Below are positions 1 to 11,500 of a DNA stretch of 64,000 bases, piece by piece. Each line of letters begins with the position of its first letter. Within the stretch, counting starts at the first letter, position 1. The notes beneath the pieces are model-generated. The model was not told where the DNA came from and ran no database searches. It saw only the letters and a program-made list of their open reading frames with translations. The stretch comes from Telluribacter roseus (GTDB lineage: Bacteria; Bacteroidota; Bacteroidia; Cytophagales; Spirosomataceae): NCBI RefSeq assembly GCF_017355915.2, contig NZ_JAFEUV020000001.1, forward strand, positions 248,001-312,000, read 5' to 3'. Both the position numbers and the translations under genes were made by a program.

Positions 1-1920
1 TACCTGGTAAGTATAGCCCGGGCGTCTACCATTCCGCTGACTACGGATCACTACGATGATATTTCACCGCGCTTTGTAAGTGGCTCGTCGCGTCGGGTTG
101 TGTTCGCTTCCAACCGTACCTCTGACTCGCTTTCGATACAAAGAGCCAACGCAAAAAACGTTACAACCGCCAGTACTTCGCTGGGAATCTACGAGCACGA
201 TGGTACCCCGCGGGCCGAAAGCGTAGTAACACTGCTGGAGCCACAGGGCTACCAGATCAAGCCTGTCCATGCTACTGAGGATGCACTGTACTACCTGTCG
301 GATGAGAAGGGCATCCCCAACCTGTTTAAGTACACTCGTGAGTCGGGTACTACTTCGCAGCTGACCAACTACCTGGTAGGTATGCGTAATGTAGATATGA
401 CAACCGGGGGAAATGGTGCGCTGGGGTATACAAGGCTGAGCGATGGTGGGTATGTCATGGCCTTCCATAACCGGCTCGATCTGAATGCCAGTCTGAATAC
501 ACCGTCTGTTGCCCGTAGAGGAACTACCGGTCAGCGAACGCAGGCTGCTCCGACCCAGGCTACTCCCGCGCAGTCGGATACGCTGCAGGCCGAAAGCAGG
601 CAGATCGAGCTGAAAGAAGGTGAGGTAGATACGGATAACTACCAGTTTGATCCTGATGTACTGAAGACCTTTGAGTACCGTCAGCGCAGAGGTACCGTAG
701 CCAATGCTCCTACTACCGTTCCTAAGTCACGTCGGCGTGAGAATATTGCCGTCAGAGGTCCCTACGACTACCGCGGCTTGTTCATTGCCAATGACGCTAC
801 ATCTGACTGGCGCATCGATCCGTTGAGAGGGTTTGGGTACGCCCAGTCTATCTCGATGAACGACCTGCTGGAAAACCACGTGATCAAGGCGGGCTTCTTC
901 GTGTCGACTACCTTCCGTAACAGCGACCTGTTTGCCGAGTACAGCAACAACACCTACCGGGTTGACTTCGGCGCCCGCGTAGACCGCCGCAGCTTGTTTG
1001 TGGATGCCGAAAACTCCAACCAGAAGTACCGGTTCAATCAGGTAAGGCTCACCGCTTCGTATCCTTTCACCGTGAATACCCGCGTGTCGGTGTCGCCTAC
1101 CTATACCGTTACCCGCATGATTGATCTGTATCAGCACGCTGAGCCTGATCTGTCTACCCAATACGGAGGGGTGATTTCCGAATTTGTGTTCGACAACTCC
1201 CGGGTCAATGGTATGAACATGATTGAAGGTACCCGCTTCAAGATCCGCTACGAAAATCAGCTGGGTATTTCGGACGGCTCGGAGAGCTTTAACCGGATCA
1301 GCCTGGACCTGCGTCGTTATCAGAAAATCCACCGCGACCTGATTCTGGCGGCTCGTTTTGCATTCAGTCATTCGGGAGGCCGCTCGCCCAAGCAGTCGAT
1401 TATGGGTGGTATGGAAAACTGGATCCTGAACCGGAAAGAAAACCGTACGACCAACAACCCGCTCAATTTTGGACCTGGAATTGACAACCGCGACGTTTTC
1501 TTCTCTGAGTTTGCTACCAACCTCCGGGGCTTCAACCTGAACCGCCTGTCGGGTACCAGCTATGTGCTGGCCAATGCCGAACTACGTATCCCGCTGATCA
1601 AATACATCTACCGCGGTCCTATTACTTCCAACTTCCTGCGTAACTTCCAGTTCATCGGATTTACGGACATAGGTACCGCCTGGACAGGCAAGGGGCCGTT
1701 CAGTCAGGAGAACAGCCTGAATACTGAGATCATCGGGGGAGGGTCTGATCCTTTCCGGGCTACGGTTACCAACTTCCGCAACCCTTACCTGATGGGCTAT
1801 GGAGTAGGTGCCCGTACCATGCTGTTCGGATTCTACGTCAAGTTTGACTACGCCTGGGGCGTGGACAATGGCCTGACTAATAAAGCTGTACCTTATATTA
1901 CTTTAGGTTACGATTTTTAA
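1..1920 (+). CDS. PD40-type beta-propeller protein with C-terminal outer-membrane barrel (5' partial)
   Basis: The reading frame is open from base 1, so the start lies outside the window; about 639 residues are visible. The first ~160 residues look like the end of a TolB/PD40-type propeller (VVFASNR, DALYYLSDEKGIPNLFKY, the last blades). A low-complexity Thr/Gln/Ala linker follows (near bases 520-640). The last ~390 residues alternate aromatic and polar residues as in a surface-antigen/BamA-like barrel and end in an aromatic residue (YITLGYDF), as outer-membrane barrels do. Bacteroidota have such propeller-barrel fusions, usually of unknown cargo. The likely location is the outer membrane with the propeller in the periplasm. 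It is followed by a strong hairpin, so it probably ends its transcription unit. The family call rests on the pattern, not on a search. Confidence 0.7.
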   Translation, partial: YLVSIARASTIPLTTDHYDDISPRFVSGSSRRVVFASNRTSDSLSIQRANAKNVTTASTSLGIYEHDGTPRAESVVTLLEPQGYQIKPVHATEDALYYLSDEKGIPNLFKYTRESGTTSQLTNYLVGMRNVDMTTGGNGALGYTRLSDGGYVMAFHNRLDLNASLNTPSVARRGTTGQRTQAAPTQATPAQSDTLQAESRQIELKEGEVDTDNYQFDPDVLKTFEYRQRRGTVANAPTTVPKSRRRENIAVRGPYDYRGLFIANDATSDWRIDPLRGFGYAQSISMNDLLENHVIKAGFFVSTTFRNSDLFAEYSNNTYRVDFGARVDRRSLFVDAENSNQKYRFNQVRLTASYPFTVNTRVSVSPTYTVTRMIDLYQHAEPDLSTQYGGVISEFVFDNSRVNGMNMIEGTRFKIRYENQLGISDGSESFNRISLDLRRYQKIHRDLILAARFAFSHSGGRSPKQSIMGGMENWILNRKENRTTNNPLNFGPGIDNRDVFFSEFATNLRGFNLNRLSGTSYVLANAELRIPLIKYIYRGPITSNFLRNFQFIGFTDIGTAWTGKGPFSQENSLNTEIIGGGSDPFRATVTNFRNPYLMGYGVGARTMLFGFYVKFDYAWGVDNGLTNKAVPYITLGYDF

Positions 1921-1953
1921 AAAGGTCCTGAGGTACCTACCTATCTATACAAC

Positions 1954-1991
1954 AAGCAGCAGGGGCACCCAAGTGGGTGCCCCTGCTGCTT
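1954..1991. terminator. Perfect 17-bp hairpin after the propeller-barrel gene
   Basis: Two 17-base arms (1954-1970 and 1975-1991) are perfect reverse complements around the loop AAGT, 34 bases after the stop codon. No T-run follows, so it may act as a terminator or as a 3' end stabiliser. Confidence 0.7.
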
Positions 1992-2575
1992 GTCGGGGGA
2001 GCACGCGGGAGCGTTAGGTACTTATACATTTTTCCGTAGGCGTAGCGTGGATCTCAGTGGATAGTTATTTTCCTGAGTATCAATTTCTGGCACTTTTTTG
2101 GCTGTATAATAAATAACTTCTGATACACCCTCCTCATCGCCATAATTCATTTGTGAGTTATGACCTGGCTATTTATTTTATTTTCCTAAATACTTCACTA
2201 TTAGCGTAGTGGCTGTGTCTCAGCCGAGTATGCCCAAAATTAGCAAAAATTGGCACAATTTATGCTGCTAAAACGCTTGCTGACCGGACTCTGCCTAATG
2301 CAAAAAATGGCGGTTGAGGCTTCTATTTTTTTGAGCGATTTCTAATACAATAGCATGGGATTATCTTTTCAATCAGCTGAAGTACCCTATATCGAAAAGG
2401 CTGACTTGGGATTATGGAGTAGTTACAGAAGTAAACTGTTATTTGTAAGGTGGCTTGCACTGAGAGGGAAGGTTGGATGATGTAGTGAGAAGATACGGAT
2501 AGGAAGGGGAGAAGCCCATCTAATACTCAAACAGACATTCACACGTGTCTATATTCACACACAAATATTTCCTAT
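1992..2575. other. Long AT-rich intergenic region before the giant adhesin
   Basis: This region of 584 bases holds no supported gene or RNA. It is clearly richer in A and T than the flanking genes. It includes a TATAAT-like hexamer near 2104, but no good TAnnTTTG element within 60 bases of the adhesin start. It probably contains the promoter and a long leader of the adhesin operon. Confidence 0.5.
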
Positions 2576-5500
2576 ATGAGTAGTCCACTTTTACTACGAA
2601 AATTTACCAACACACTATTCTTTCCAAACAAGCCTGCTACGGATGGTACACCATCAGTGGTAGAAAGTCTCTGGTATTGGATCCTCGCACTACGGCTCCA
2701 GGCTACCAGGGCTTTTTTATTTCGGTCTGAGGGGTACTTTGCAAGAGCCATCTTCTCATTAGCCTTTATACTGCTGGCGTTCACTACCGCCTCCGCTCAG
2801 ATCGATTTGAGTCTGGGCAAAAGCATCGATATTTCCCGGCCTGCCATAGGGCAGACCATCACCTATACCATCACCGTCAAAAACAGCGGATTCCGTCCGG
2901 CGACCAATGTGACCGTGCGGGACAGCCTACCCATAGGTGGTGTTGAGTATATTTCCAACTCATTGGTTCGTGGTGGAGTGAGCTACACGGCCGGAACCGG
3001 TATCTGGAATGTAGGTACAGTAGCGGCCAATGACTCAGCCATTCTTCAGATCAAAGCACGGGTACTGGCACAGGGCGTGTTCTTTAATGTAGCCGAAGTA
3101 CAGACTGCCACCGAAGATGATCAGGATTCGTGGCCGGGTGACCGGGCGCTGGATCAGGACGATATAGCGGTAAGCTGTTTCTCGGTACCGATAGACTGGT
3201 ACCCGGGGGATGAGTTCCTGGTGGAGGTCCCGACCGGATATAAAGGAATCAAGTGGTACTACAATGGTACCGAAATAAAAGGCTCGGCGGTTGCGAATAA
3301 TCAGACCGTTGCCGAAGTCAACAGCGACCAGTCCCTGACCATCAAAGGTCCGGGTTCTTTTACGTTTACCTCTATAGTAGGTATATCCTGTCCGGCTACA
3401 GGCTGCTGTGCCATCGAGATCGTACACGGAGCCTATGGCTCCATTGGTGATTTTGTATGGATAGACACCAATCAGGATGGTATTCAGAATGCGGGAGAAC
3501 CAGGAGTGCCAAATGCAATGGTGGTACTACAAAATGAAAATAAAGATTCTATTAGAATCACATATACTAATTCCGAAGGCAAGTACCTATTTGACTCACT
3601 GATAAGTGGCACATATTATGTGCAGTTTTATCATGTTTTAAAGGAAATTCATCCGTCAAGAGGTTTTACAGTACCAAATCAAGGGGGGGATGACTCAAGA
3701 GATAGTAACGTAGGGACTGGTTTGATTGGAGATCTTGGTAGAACAACAGCCATTACAATTGATACATCTAAGCCCCAAGGAGATATTTTAAGAAACAATC
3801 ATACGATTGACGCAGGTATAGTAGTTGAATGTCGTGTAGATCTTACAATTGAGGGATATAGAACAATATGTGAGGGAGAATCTATCACCCTGACACATAC
3901 TAATAATCTTTACCCAGGGAAATCAATAAAGTGGTATACAAGCAAGGAGGGGGGAACTCCTTTTGCAACCATAATTAGTGGACAGCCAATTACTCTTAAG
4001 CCAATAACTACTACTGATTATTATATTGAAGTAGAGCTAGGAGATTACTGTAAGCCTGACACTAATCGTCGTAAGATAACGATCAATGTTAATCCGAAGC
4101 CTACGACTCCCACCATACCTAGTACAGTTCAGAATACCTGTCCGGATACTTTGGTAAATCTGACATCAATTAACCCGGCACCTTCGGTGGCAGGTGGTGT
4201 GTTTGAGTGGCGGACTGGTTCCAGCCCAGTCTCAGCACGGGTTGCGGATCCAACTAAGGTAGCCAACGGTACCTACTACCTGTTTGAGAAGTCACCTGCC
4301 GGATGCTACAGCAGCCCTGCGGTAGTTACGGTGAACATCGCTTCCTGCGACTGTCAACTGGCCTTTACTGTAGATGCCGGTTCGGATCAGGAAATATGCA
4401 CGGGTGAAAGTATCAACCTAACCGCTACCATCAGTGGAGTGGCTACCGGTGTGACCTGGACGTCTGCCGGAACGGGTACCTTCACCAGCAGCACCAGCCT
4501 GCTGACGAAGTATACACCATCGGCAGCGGATATTGCCGCCGGAGTAGTGGTACTTACCGCTACCACCAACGATCCGGATGGTACGGGCTTGTGTAAGCCT
4601 AAAACGGATGCCGTCAAGATTGTTATCAATGCCCGTCCGGCTCCTGTATTCGGAGTGGCCTGTGATGATACGCTGATCTGTCAGGGTAAGAGCACCAAGC
4701 TCATCGGCTTTGCACCCGATATGACGATCAAGTGGTACACTCAGGCCACAGGCGGTAACTCCATAGGTACTACCGTGAGTGGAGGTAAGCTTACCGTGTC
4801 ACCTACTGCTACCACGACGTACTACGCCGAAGCTATCAGCGACAAGGGGTGTGTGAGCGAAAGAACACCAATAACAGTAGCGGTACAGGCTTGCTATGCT
4901 GATCTGGCTGTTACTAAAACAGTCATTACACCGGCTCCGTATGTACCTGGTCAGACAGTTACGTATGCCATCACTGTTAAGAATAATGGTGTTGGCAACG
5001 CCAGAAACGTAACGGTGAATGACGTGCTGCCAGCTACACTGACCTTCGCGAGCGCGGTACCTGCCGGAGAGTACAGCAACACAACCGGTGTATGGGCCAT
5101 TGGAGATATGACTGCAACGGCCAGCCGTACGCTCATCATCAATGCGACAATCAAAGGTACTGCTACCGGTAACATTACAAATGTTGCCTATGTCAGAAGC
5201 CCCGACAATGATCCTACCAAGCCTTCCAACGATACCTCTAAGGTAACTATACCAGTAACGGCGGTAGCGGATCTGATGCTGGCGAAGAAAGTATCTAAGA
5301 CCAACCCTGCCCTCAACGAGGTTATTACCTATACACTGGAAGTAATCAATAAAGGACCTGCGGTAGCTACCAACGTAGAGGTGACCGATCCTCTGCCGGC
5401 GGGTCTGGAGTTTGTGTCCAGCTCTACCATGACCAAGATCGGCACTACCCTGAAAGGTACCTTTGCCAGCATTGGTGTCAACGAAACCAAGACCCTGACC

Positions 5501-8500
5501 TTTACGGCTAAGGTGACCGGCAGTGGAAGTGTGGTCAACACAGCCCAGATCACCAAGTCAGACCAGCCGGATCCGAACTCGACTCCGGGCAACGGCTATG
5601 ACAAGGGTGAAGATGATGATTCGAAAGCAGAGATCACCATTGGCTGTCCTGCGCTTGAGCCGCCGGTGATTGCCTGTGCTACTACTAATATATGTGTAGG
5701 CGAAAGCGTAACGCTGACGGCGGTAGGGTGCCGCGATGGCTCGGTACAGTGGTCCAACGGTATGACCGGCGCCTCTATTACCGTGGGTCTGAACGCAACT
5801 ACTACCTTTACCGCCATCTGTAAGAAAGACGCCTGCGTTAGTGGGGCATCCAATGCCATTACTATAAAAGTAAACAATCCGACCAAGCCGGTACTGGCCA
5901 GCAACGTTACCTCTGTGTGTGTAGGTGGCAGCGCTACGCTTACCGCGGCCAACTGCGTCGGTTCGATCATCTGGTCAAACGGCGCTACGGGTTCACCGCT
6001 GGTCGTAACACCTACCGAAACCACTACTTACACGGCCTACTGCAAGCAGGATAACTGTATCAGCGAAACGGCCTCTCTTGTCATCAATGTGACTACGCCG
6101 GGTCCTGCACCCATCGTGACCTGTGCCAAGGAGGAGATCTGTCCGGGTGAAAGTGTAACCCTGACGGCTCACGAGTGCGCCGGTCAGGTACAGTGGTCAA
6201 ACGGTGCGATGGGTACTTCTATCACCGTCAACCCGACTGTGAACACCGTGTACTCGGCTAAGTGTGTCGTGAATGGATGCGTAAGTCAGGAGTCGGTGAA
6301 GCACGAGATAAAAGTGATTACGCCAAAGGCACCGCTTATTGCCGCCAACAAGACTACCGTATGTCCGGCTACGCCAGTAACGCTCACCGCCACCGGCTGT
6401 GACGGTACCGTACGCTGGTCAAACGGAGCTACCGGCAGCTCGGTCGTTGTAACGCTGAACGCTACGCAGAGCTTTACCGCTACCTGCAAGACCAGCACCT
6501 GTCTGAGCAACGAGTCCAACGTAGTGACCATCACGGTTACCACGCCGGCCGCACCGATCATTTCGGCTAATAAGACCGTCATCTGCTCGGGCGACAGTGT
6601 GCGGCTATCGGCGATCGGATGTAATGGTACCGTGCAGTGGTCAAATGGCATGACTGGTTCAAGCATCACCGTGAAGCCTACCTCTACCACCGACTACACC
6701 GCTACCTGTAAAGTGGATGCCTGCGCGAGTGGCGTATCCAACACCGTACGGGTTAACGTGAATACATCTGGTCCGGCTCCTGTCATAGCTGCTAATAAGA
6801 CCAACATATGTGTAGGTGACAGTGTAACGCTCACCGCTACCGGCTGCACCGGTACCGTAAACTGGTCCAACGGCATGACCGGCGCCAGCATCAAGGTGAA
6901 GCCTACTGCTACCACTGAGTACACCGCCGTATGTAAAGGTAGCGCCAGCTGCGCCAGCGCACCTTCTAATAAGCTTACGATCAATGTAGGTCAGATGGCG
7001 GCTCCTGTGATAGCGGCTACTAAGACGAATATATGTGTAGGTGACAGCGTAACGCTGACGGCTACCGGCTGTACGGGTACCATTACCTGGTCCAACGGTA
7101 TGACCGGCGCCAGCATCAAGGTGAAGCCTGCCACTACTACTATTTTCAAAGCTACCTGCGCATCCAGCACCTGTACCAGTGAGGCGGGAGTGGTTACCAT
7201 CAACGTAACCTCACCACCGGCTCCGACTGTAGTGTGCTCGAAAGAAGTAGTGTGTAAAGGGGAAAGCGTAACTATGCAGATTGTAGGTTGCGCGGGTACC
7301 CCTGAGTGGTCAACCGGACAGACCGCAGGAGCCATTGTGGTAACACCATTAGTAACTACCACCTATACCGCCCGCTGTGTAGTCAACGGCTGTAAGAGCC
7401 CTGTATCGGGAAGCTACACCATCACGGTAGTAGACCCGGCCAAGCCTACCCTGACCGCTTCGGCTACTCAGGTACAGAAAGGAGTACCGGTAACTATCAC
7501 GGCGGCCGGTTGTACGGGAGGTACCATCAAGTGGACCAACGGTGCCGTGGGTAGCAGCATCACCGTTTCGCCTGCGGCTACTACTACTTACGGAGCCGTA
7601 TGTGCCACTACTGCCGGATGTACCAGCGATACCGCTAAGATTGCAATCAATGTATACGACTGTACCACATCGGCACCGGTTATTTCGGCCAGCACCGCTA
7701 CCGTATGTAAGGGTGGTAACGTCACGCTGACCGCCGCCAACTGCACGGGTCAGGTAACCTGGTCTGGTGGCAAGACCGGCAGCAGTATCACAGTACCTGT
7801 CAATGCTACTACCACATTTACCGCCGTATGTAAGGTAGATGCCTGCATCAGCCCGGTGTCCAACTCAGTAACGGTAAGTGTGGTTGAGCTCAATGCTCCG
7901 ACGCTGGCGGCTAGTTCAATGAATATATGCGCGGGTGATGAGGTAACCCTCACCGCCATGAGCTGCAGCGGTAATGTAGTATGGTCAAATGGAATGACCG
8001 GAGCCAGCATCTCTGTGAAGCCCACCGCTACTACTTCGTACACCGCTATCTGTAAGTTGGGAGCCTGCGAAAGCGTGGCATCCGCACCGGCTACGATCAC
8101 CGTAGGTTCTACTCCAGCACCGGTTATCCAGGCTTCGGCAACGTCGATCTGCTTCGGGGATAATGTGACGCTGACGGCCAACGGATGCAGCAATGGAGCT
8201 GTAATCTGGTCGAATGGCCTGACCGGTAGCTCGATCACCATTTCACCGGCTGTGACGACTACTTTCACGGCGAAATGCTTCGCCTCAGGTAGCTGTAAGA
8301 GCGGTGATTCCAACGCGATCACCGTAACCGTAGGATCTAAAGTAGTGAAGCCGGTTACCACCACGCTGACCAACGCATGTCCGGTAGCTACGGTAAATCT
8401 GGCCACTGCTGTCACCAGCACTCCGACCACAACCGGTGGCGTGTTTGTGTACCGTACCGGCAATACACCTAACTCACCGGCAGTAAGCAACCCGGCGGCG

Positions 8501-11500
8501 GTAAGTACCTCAGGTACCTACTACGTATTTGAGAAAACTACCACCGGCTGTTACAGCGAGCCTTCTGCTATCGTGGTGACTATTATCAATTGCAACGATC
8601 AGATTGTGGCCTGCCAGACCAACCCGGCTACGGCCAACGCGGGCAATGATGCTACCATCTGTGCGGCCTTGTCGTACAAGTTGTCGGGAAGCATCGGCGG
8701 CGCTGCTACCAGTGCGGTATGGACCACTACGGGTAAGGGTACGTTTGATAACGCCAACTCACTCACCGCTACCTACTATCCGACACTGGAAGATCTGATG
8801 AGCGGCTCGGTGACGCTGACACTGACTACCAACGATCCCGATGGAGCAGGTATCTGTCAGCCGGGTAAGGCTTCGATGAAGCTGACCATTCAGGGCATCG
8901 CCTTCCGTCCGAATATCCTGATCAACGGAGTGGCTAAGACGGATACCATCCCGACGCACCTCAATATCTGCGCAGGCGACTCAGTAGTACTGACTGCAAC
9001 TGATATCAAGGATGCCAATAACAATGCCTATAAATACAAGTGGAATGGTGGTACTGCCACAACCGGCAACCGCTTCGTCATCAAGCAGAGTGGTACCTAC
9101 TACGTAACGCTGGTCAACAGTACCTCGTGCGTATCTGTACCGTCGGCCAAAGTAGTAGTGACGGTAGGCGATGCAGTACCAACGCCGGTAGTAGTCAATA
9201 AGCGCAATATCTGCCCATCTACTACGGTAGATCTCAGATCGGCAATAATGAGTACAGCACTGGTGGGAGGTACCTTCGAGTACCGCGTAGGATCAAGCCC
9301 GACCTCGGCCTTGGTGGCTGCACCACATGCCGTGGGCGAAGGTACGTACTACGTGTTCCAGAAGTCAGCTACGGGTTGCTACAGTGCGCCGGCCAAAGTA
9401 GATGTGAAAGTATATAGCTGTGGTACCGAAACACCGCGTGCTGATCTGGAAATCATCAAACTGGTTGACAAAGCCAACGTACAGGTGGGTGACAGTGTAG
9501 TCTACACCCTCAAGCTCCGTAACTACGGTCCGGATACTGCTACCAATATTGCGGTAATCGACATTCTGCCCGCAGGTCTGGAGTTTGTACTGGGCACGGG
9601 CTTCGAGGTCAATGGTAACATCATCAAGGCTGTGATACCTAAGCTGGCCCCGAACGACAGTATCGTTAACTCATGCGGGGTGCTGGTGACGGATACAGGA
9701 CGTATTACTAATACGGTACGTATCCTGAGTCTGGATCAGGTAGATCCGGTACTGACCAATAACGAATCATCAGTAGACATACATGTGACCAATGCCGAGC
9801 GGGATTCGGTAGGCTTAGGCGTAGCCATGGGCATCATCAACATCGAGCCTTCGTTTGAGGATACCTACATAGTCGCGTACCGGATCACCCTCAAGAACTT
9901 CGGTACCAAAGCGCTCACCAACGTTCAGCTCAATGATTCGCTGACTAAGGCCTTCCCGCAGCCGGTCGAGTTCCATGTTATGGGATCGGCGGAGGTAGGT
10001 GCCGGCAGCACGCTGGTAGTTAACCCGGCCTTTAATGGTAAGGATCAGGCGGATCTGCTGCAGACCAGCAGCACCCTTCCGGCTGGTGCTACCGAGGTAG
10101 TGACCCTTTACGTACGAGTGAAGCCGAACGGCAGCTTTGGACCTTTCTATAACTCCGTAGTAGGCTCGGGTAAATCAGGTACTACCCTGGTACAGGATAT
10201 CTCCAACAATGGGTTTATCCCGCTACCGGAGGGAAGTATGCCGACACCGGTACGCTTTGACATGCCGAATATCCTAGGAGTAGCTATGCTGGCGGGTACG
10301 CCGGTAGTGGTGGAAACCGGAATCTACGATATTCCGTATACCATCCGACTCAGCAACCTGGGTATGAACAACCTGGATAAGGTACAGGTAGTAACCGACC
10401 TGGCTACTACATTCGGCAACGGAGCCATGATCGTACCGGGTAGTGTATCGCTAAGTGCTGATGCCGGTCTGACGGTTAATCCTTCGTACACCGGACAGGG
10501 TACCGCTACCCAGATGCTGGTTGACTCAATGAGTAACCTGCCTAAGGCATTCACCCGCGAGATCTACATGACCGTACGGGTAGATGTACGTGCCACCAAC
10601 GCCAGAACGTTTGTCAGCACGGCCATCGGAACGGCCATGGGTGGGGGTGTAATGGTAACTGACTCGTCTATGCTGGGTACTGATGTGGATCCTGACAATG
10701 ATCTGGATCCTGGTAATAACAGTACTCCAACACGGGTAGATCTTGATAATTCGGGAAGTGCGTATATTGGTGTGGCCATGGCCGTATCGGATACCCTGCG
10801 CATGTCGGATGGCAGCTACAACATTACCTACAAGGTGGTAGTGAAAAACTACAGCACGCAGGTAATGACCAACGTGCAGTTGGTAGACTCACTGGCCAAG
10901 GTATTTAACAGCCAGACCGGCGCTACCTTCCGCAAGGTAGGTACCCCGACCGCGAGCAACCAGAGTACGCTGGCTATCAATCCTGACTTCGACGGTGACA
11001 AGGATGTAGAGCTTCTGCTTGCTGCCAATAGTACACTCAACGCCGGTGCGGCCGATACGCTGACCTTTATCATCAATGTATCAACGGATGGTCGTCAGGT
11101 GCCTTACATCAACCAGGTGTACGCATCAGCCAGTGTCGGTGATACCGAAGTGTCCGATCTGTCAACCAGCGGTCTGATCCCTGACCTCAACGGCAACAGC
11201 GATCCGACCGAAGCCACCGAGAATGAGCCGACACCAATCATCATTCCGGCGGGTACTGAACTATTCATACCGGAAGGTTTCTCACCCAACGGTGACGGTA
11301 TCAATGATCTGTTCGTGATCAGAAACACCGGCGGCCAGACCGTGATCCTGGAAGTGTACAACCGATGGATGACCCTGGTGTATAAGAACGACGACTACAG
11401 GAATGACTGGGATGGATCATCCAACACGGGCATTCGGGTAGGTAACTCCGCGCAGGGCCTTCCTGATGGTACCTACTTCTACGTAGTCAAATTGAGCGAT

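Noticed and set aside
5660-8340. Regular repeats that could suggest a CRISPR array
   Set aside because: The period is about 225 bases and in frame, encoding Ig-like domains; no short identical repeats with unique spacers.
7750-8490. Long antisense frames within the adhesin repeats
   Set aside because: They repeat with the repeat units and simply mirror Thr/Val-rich codons; not genes.
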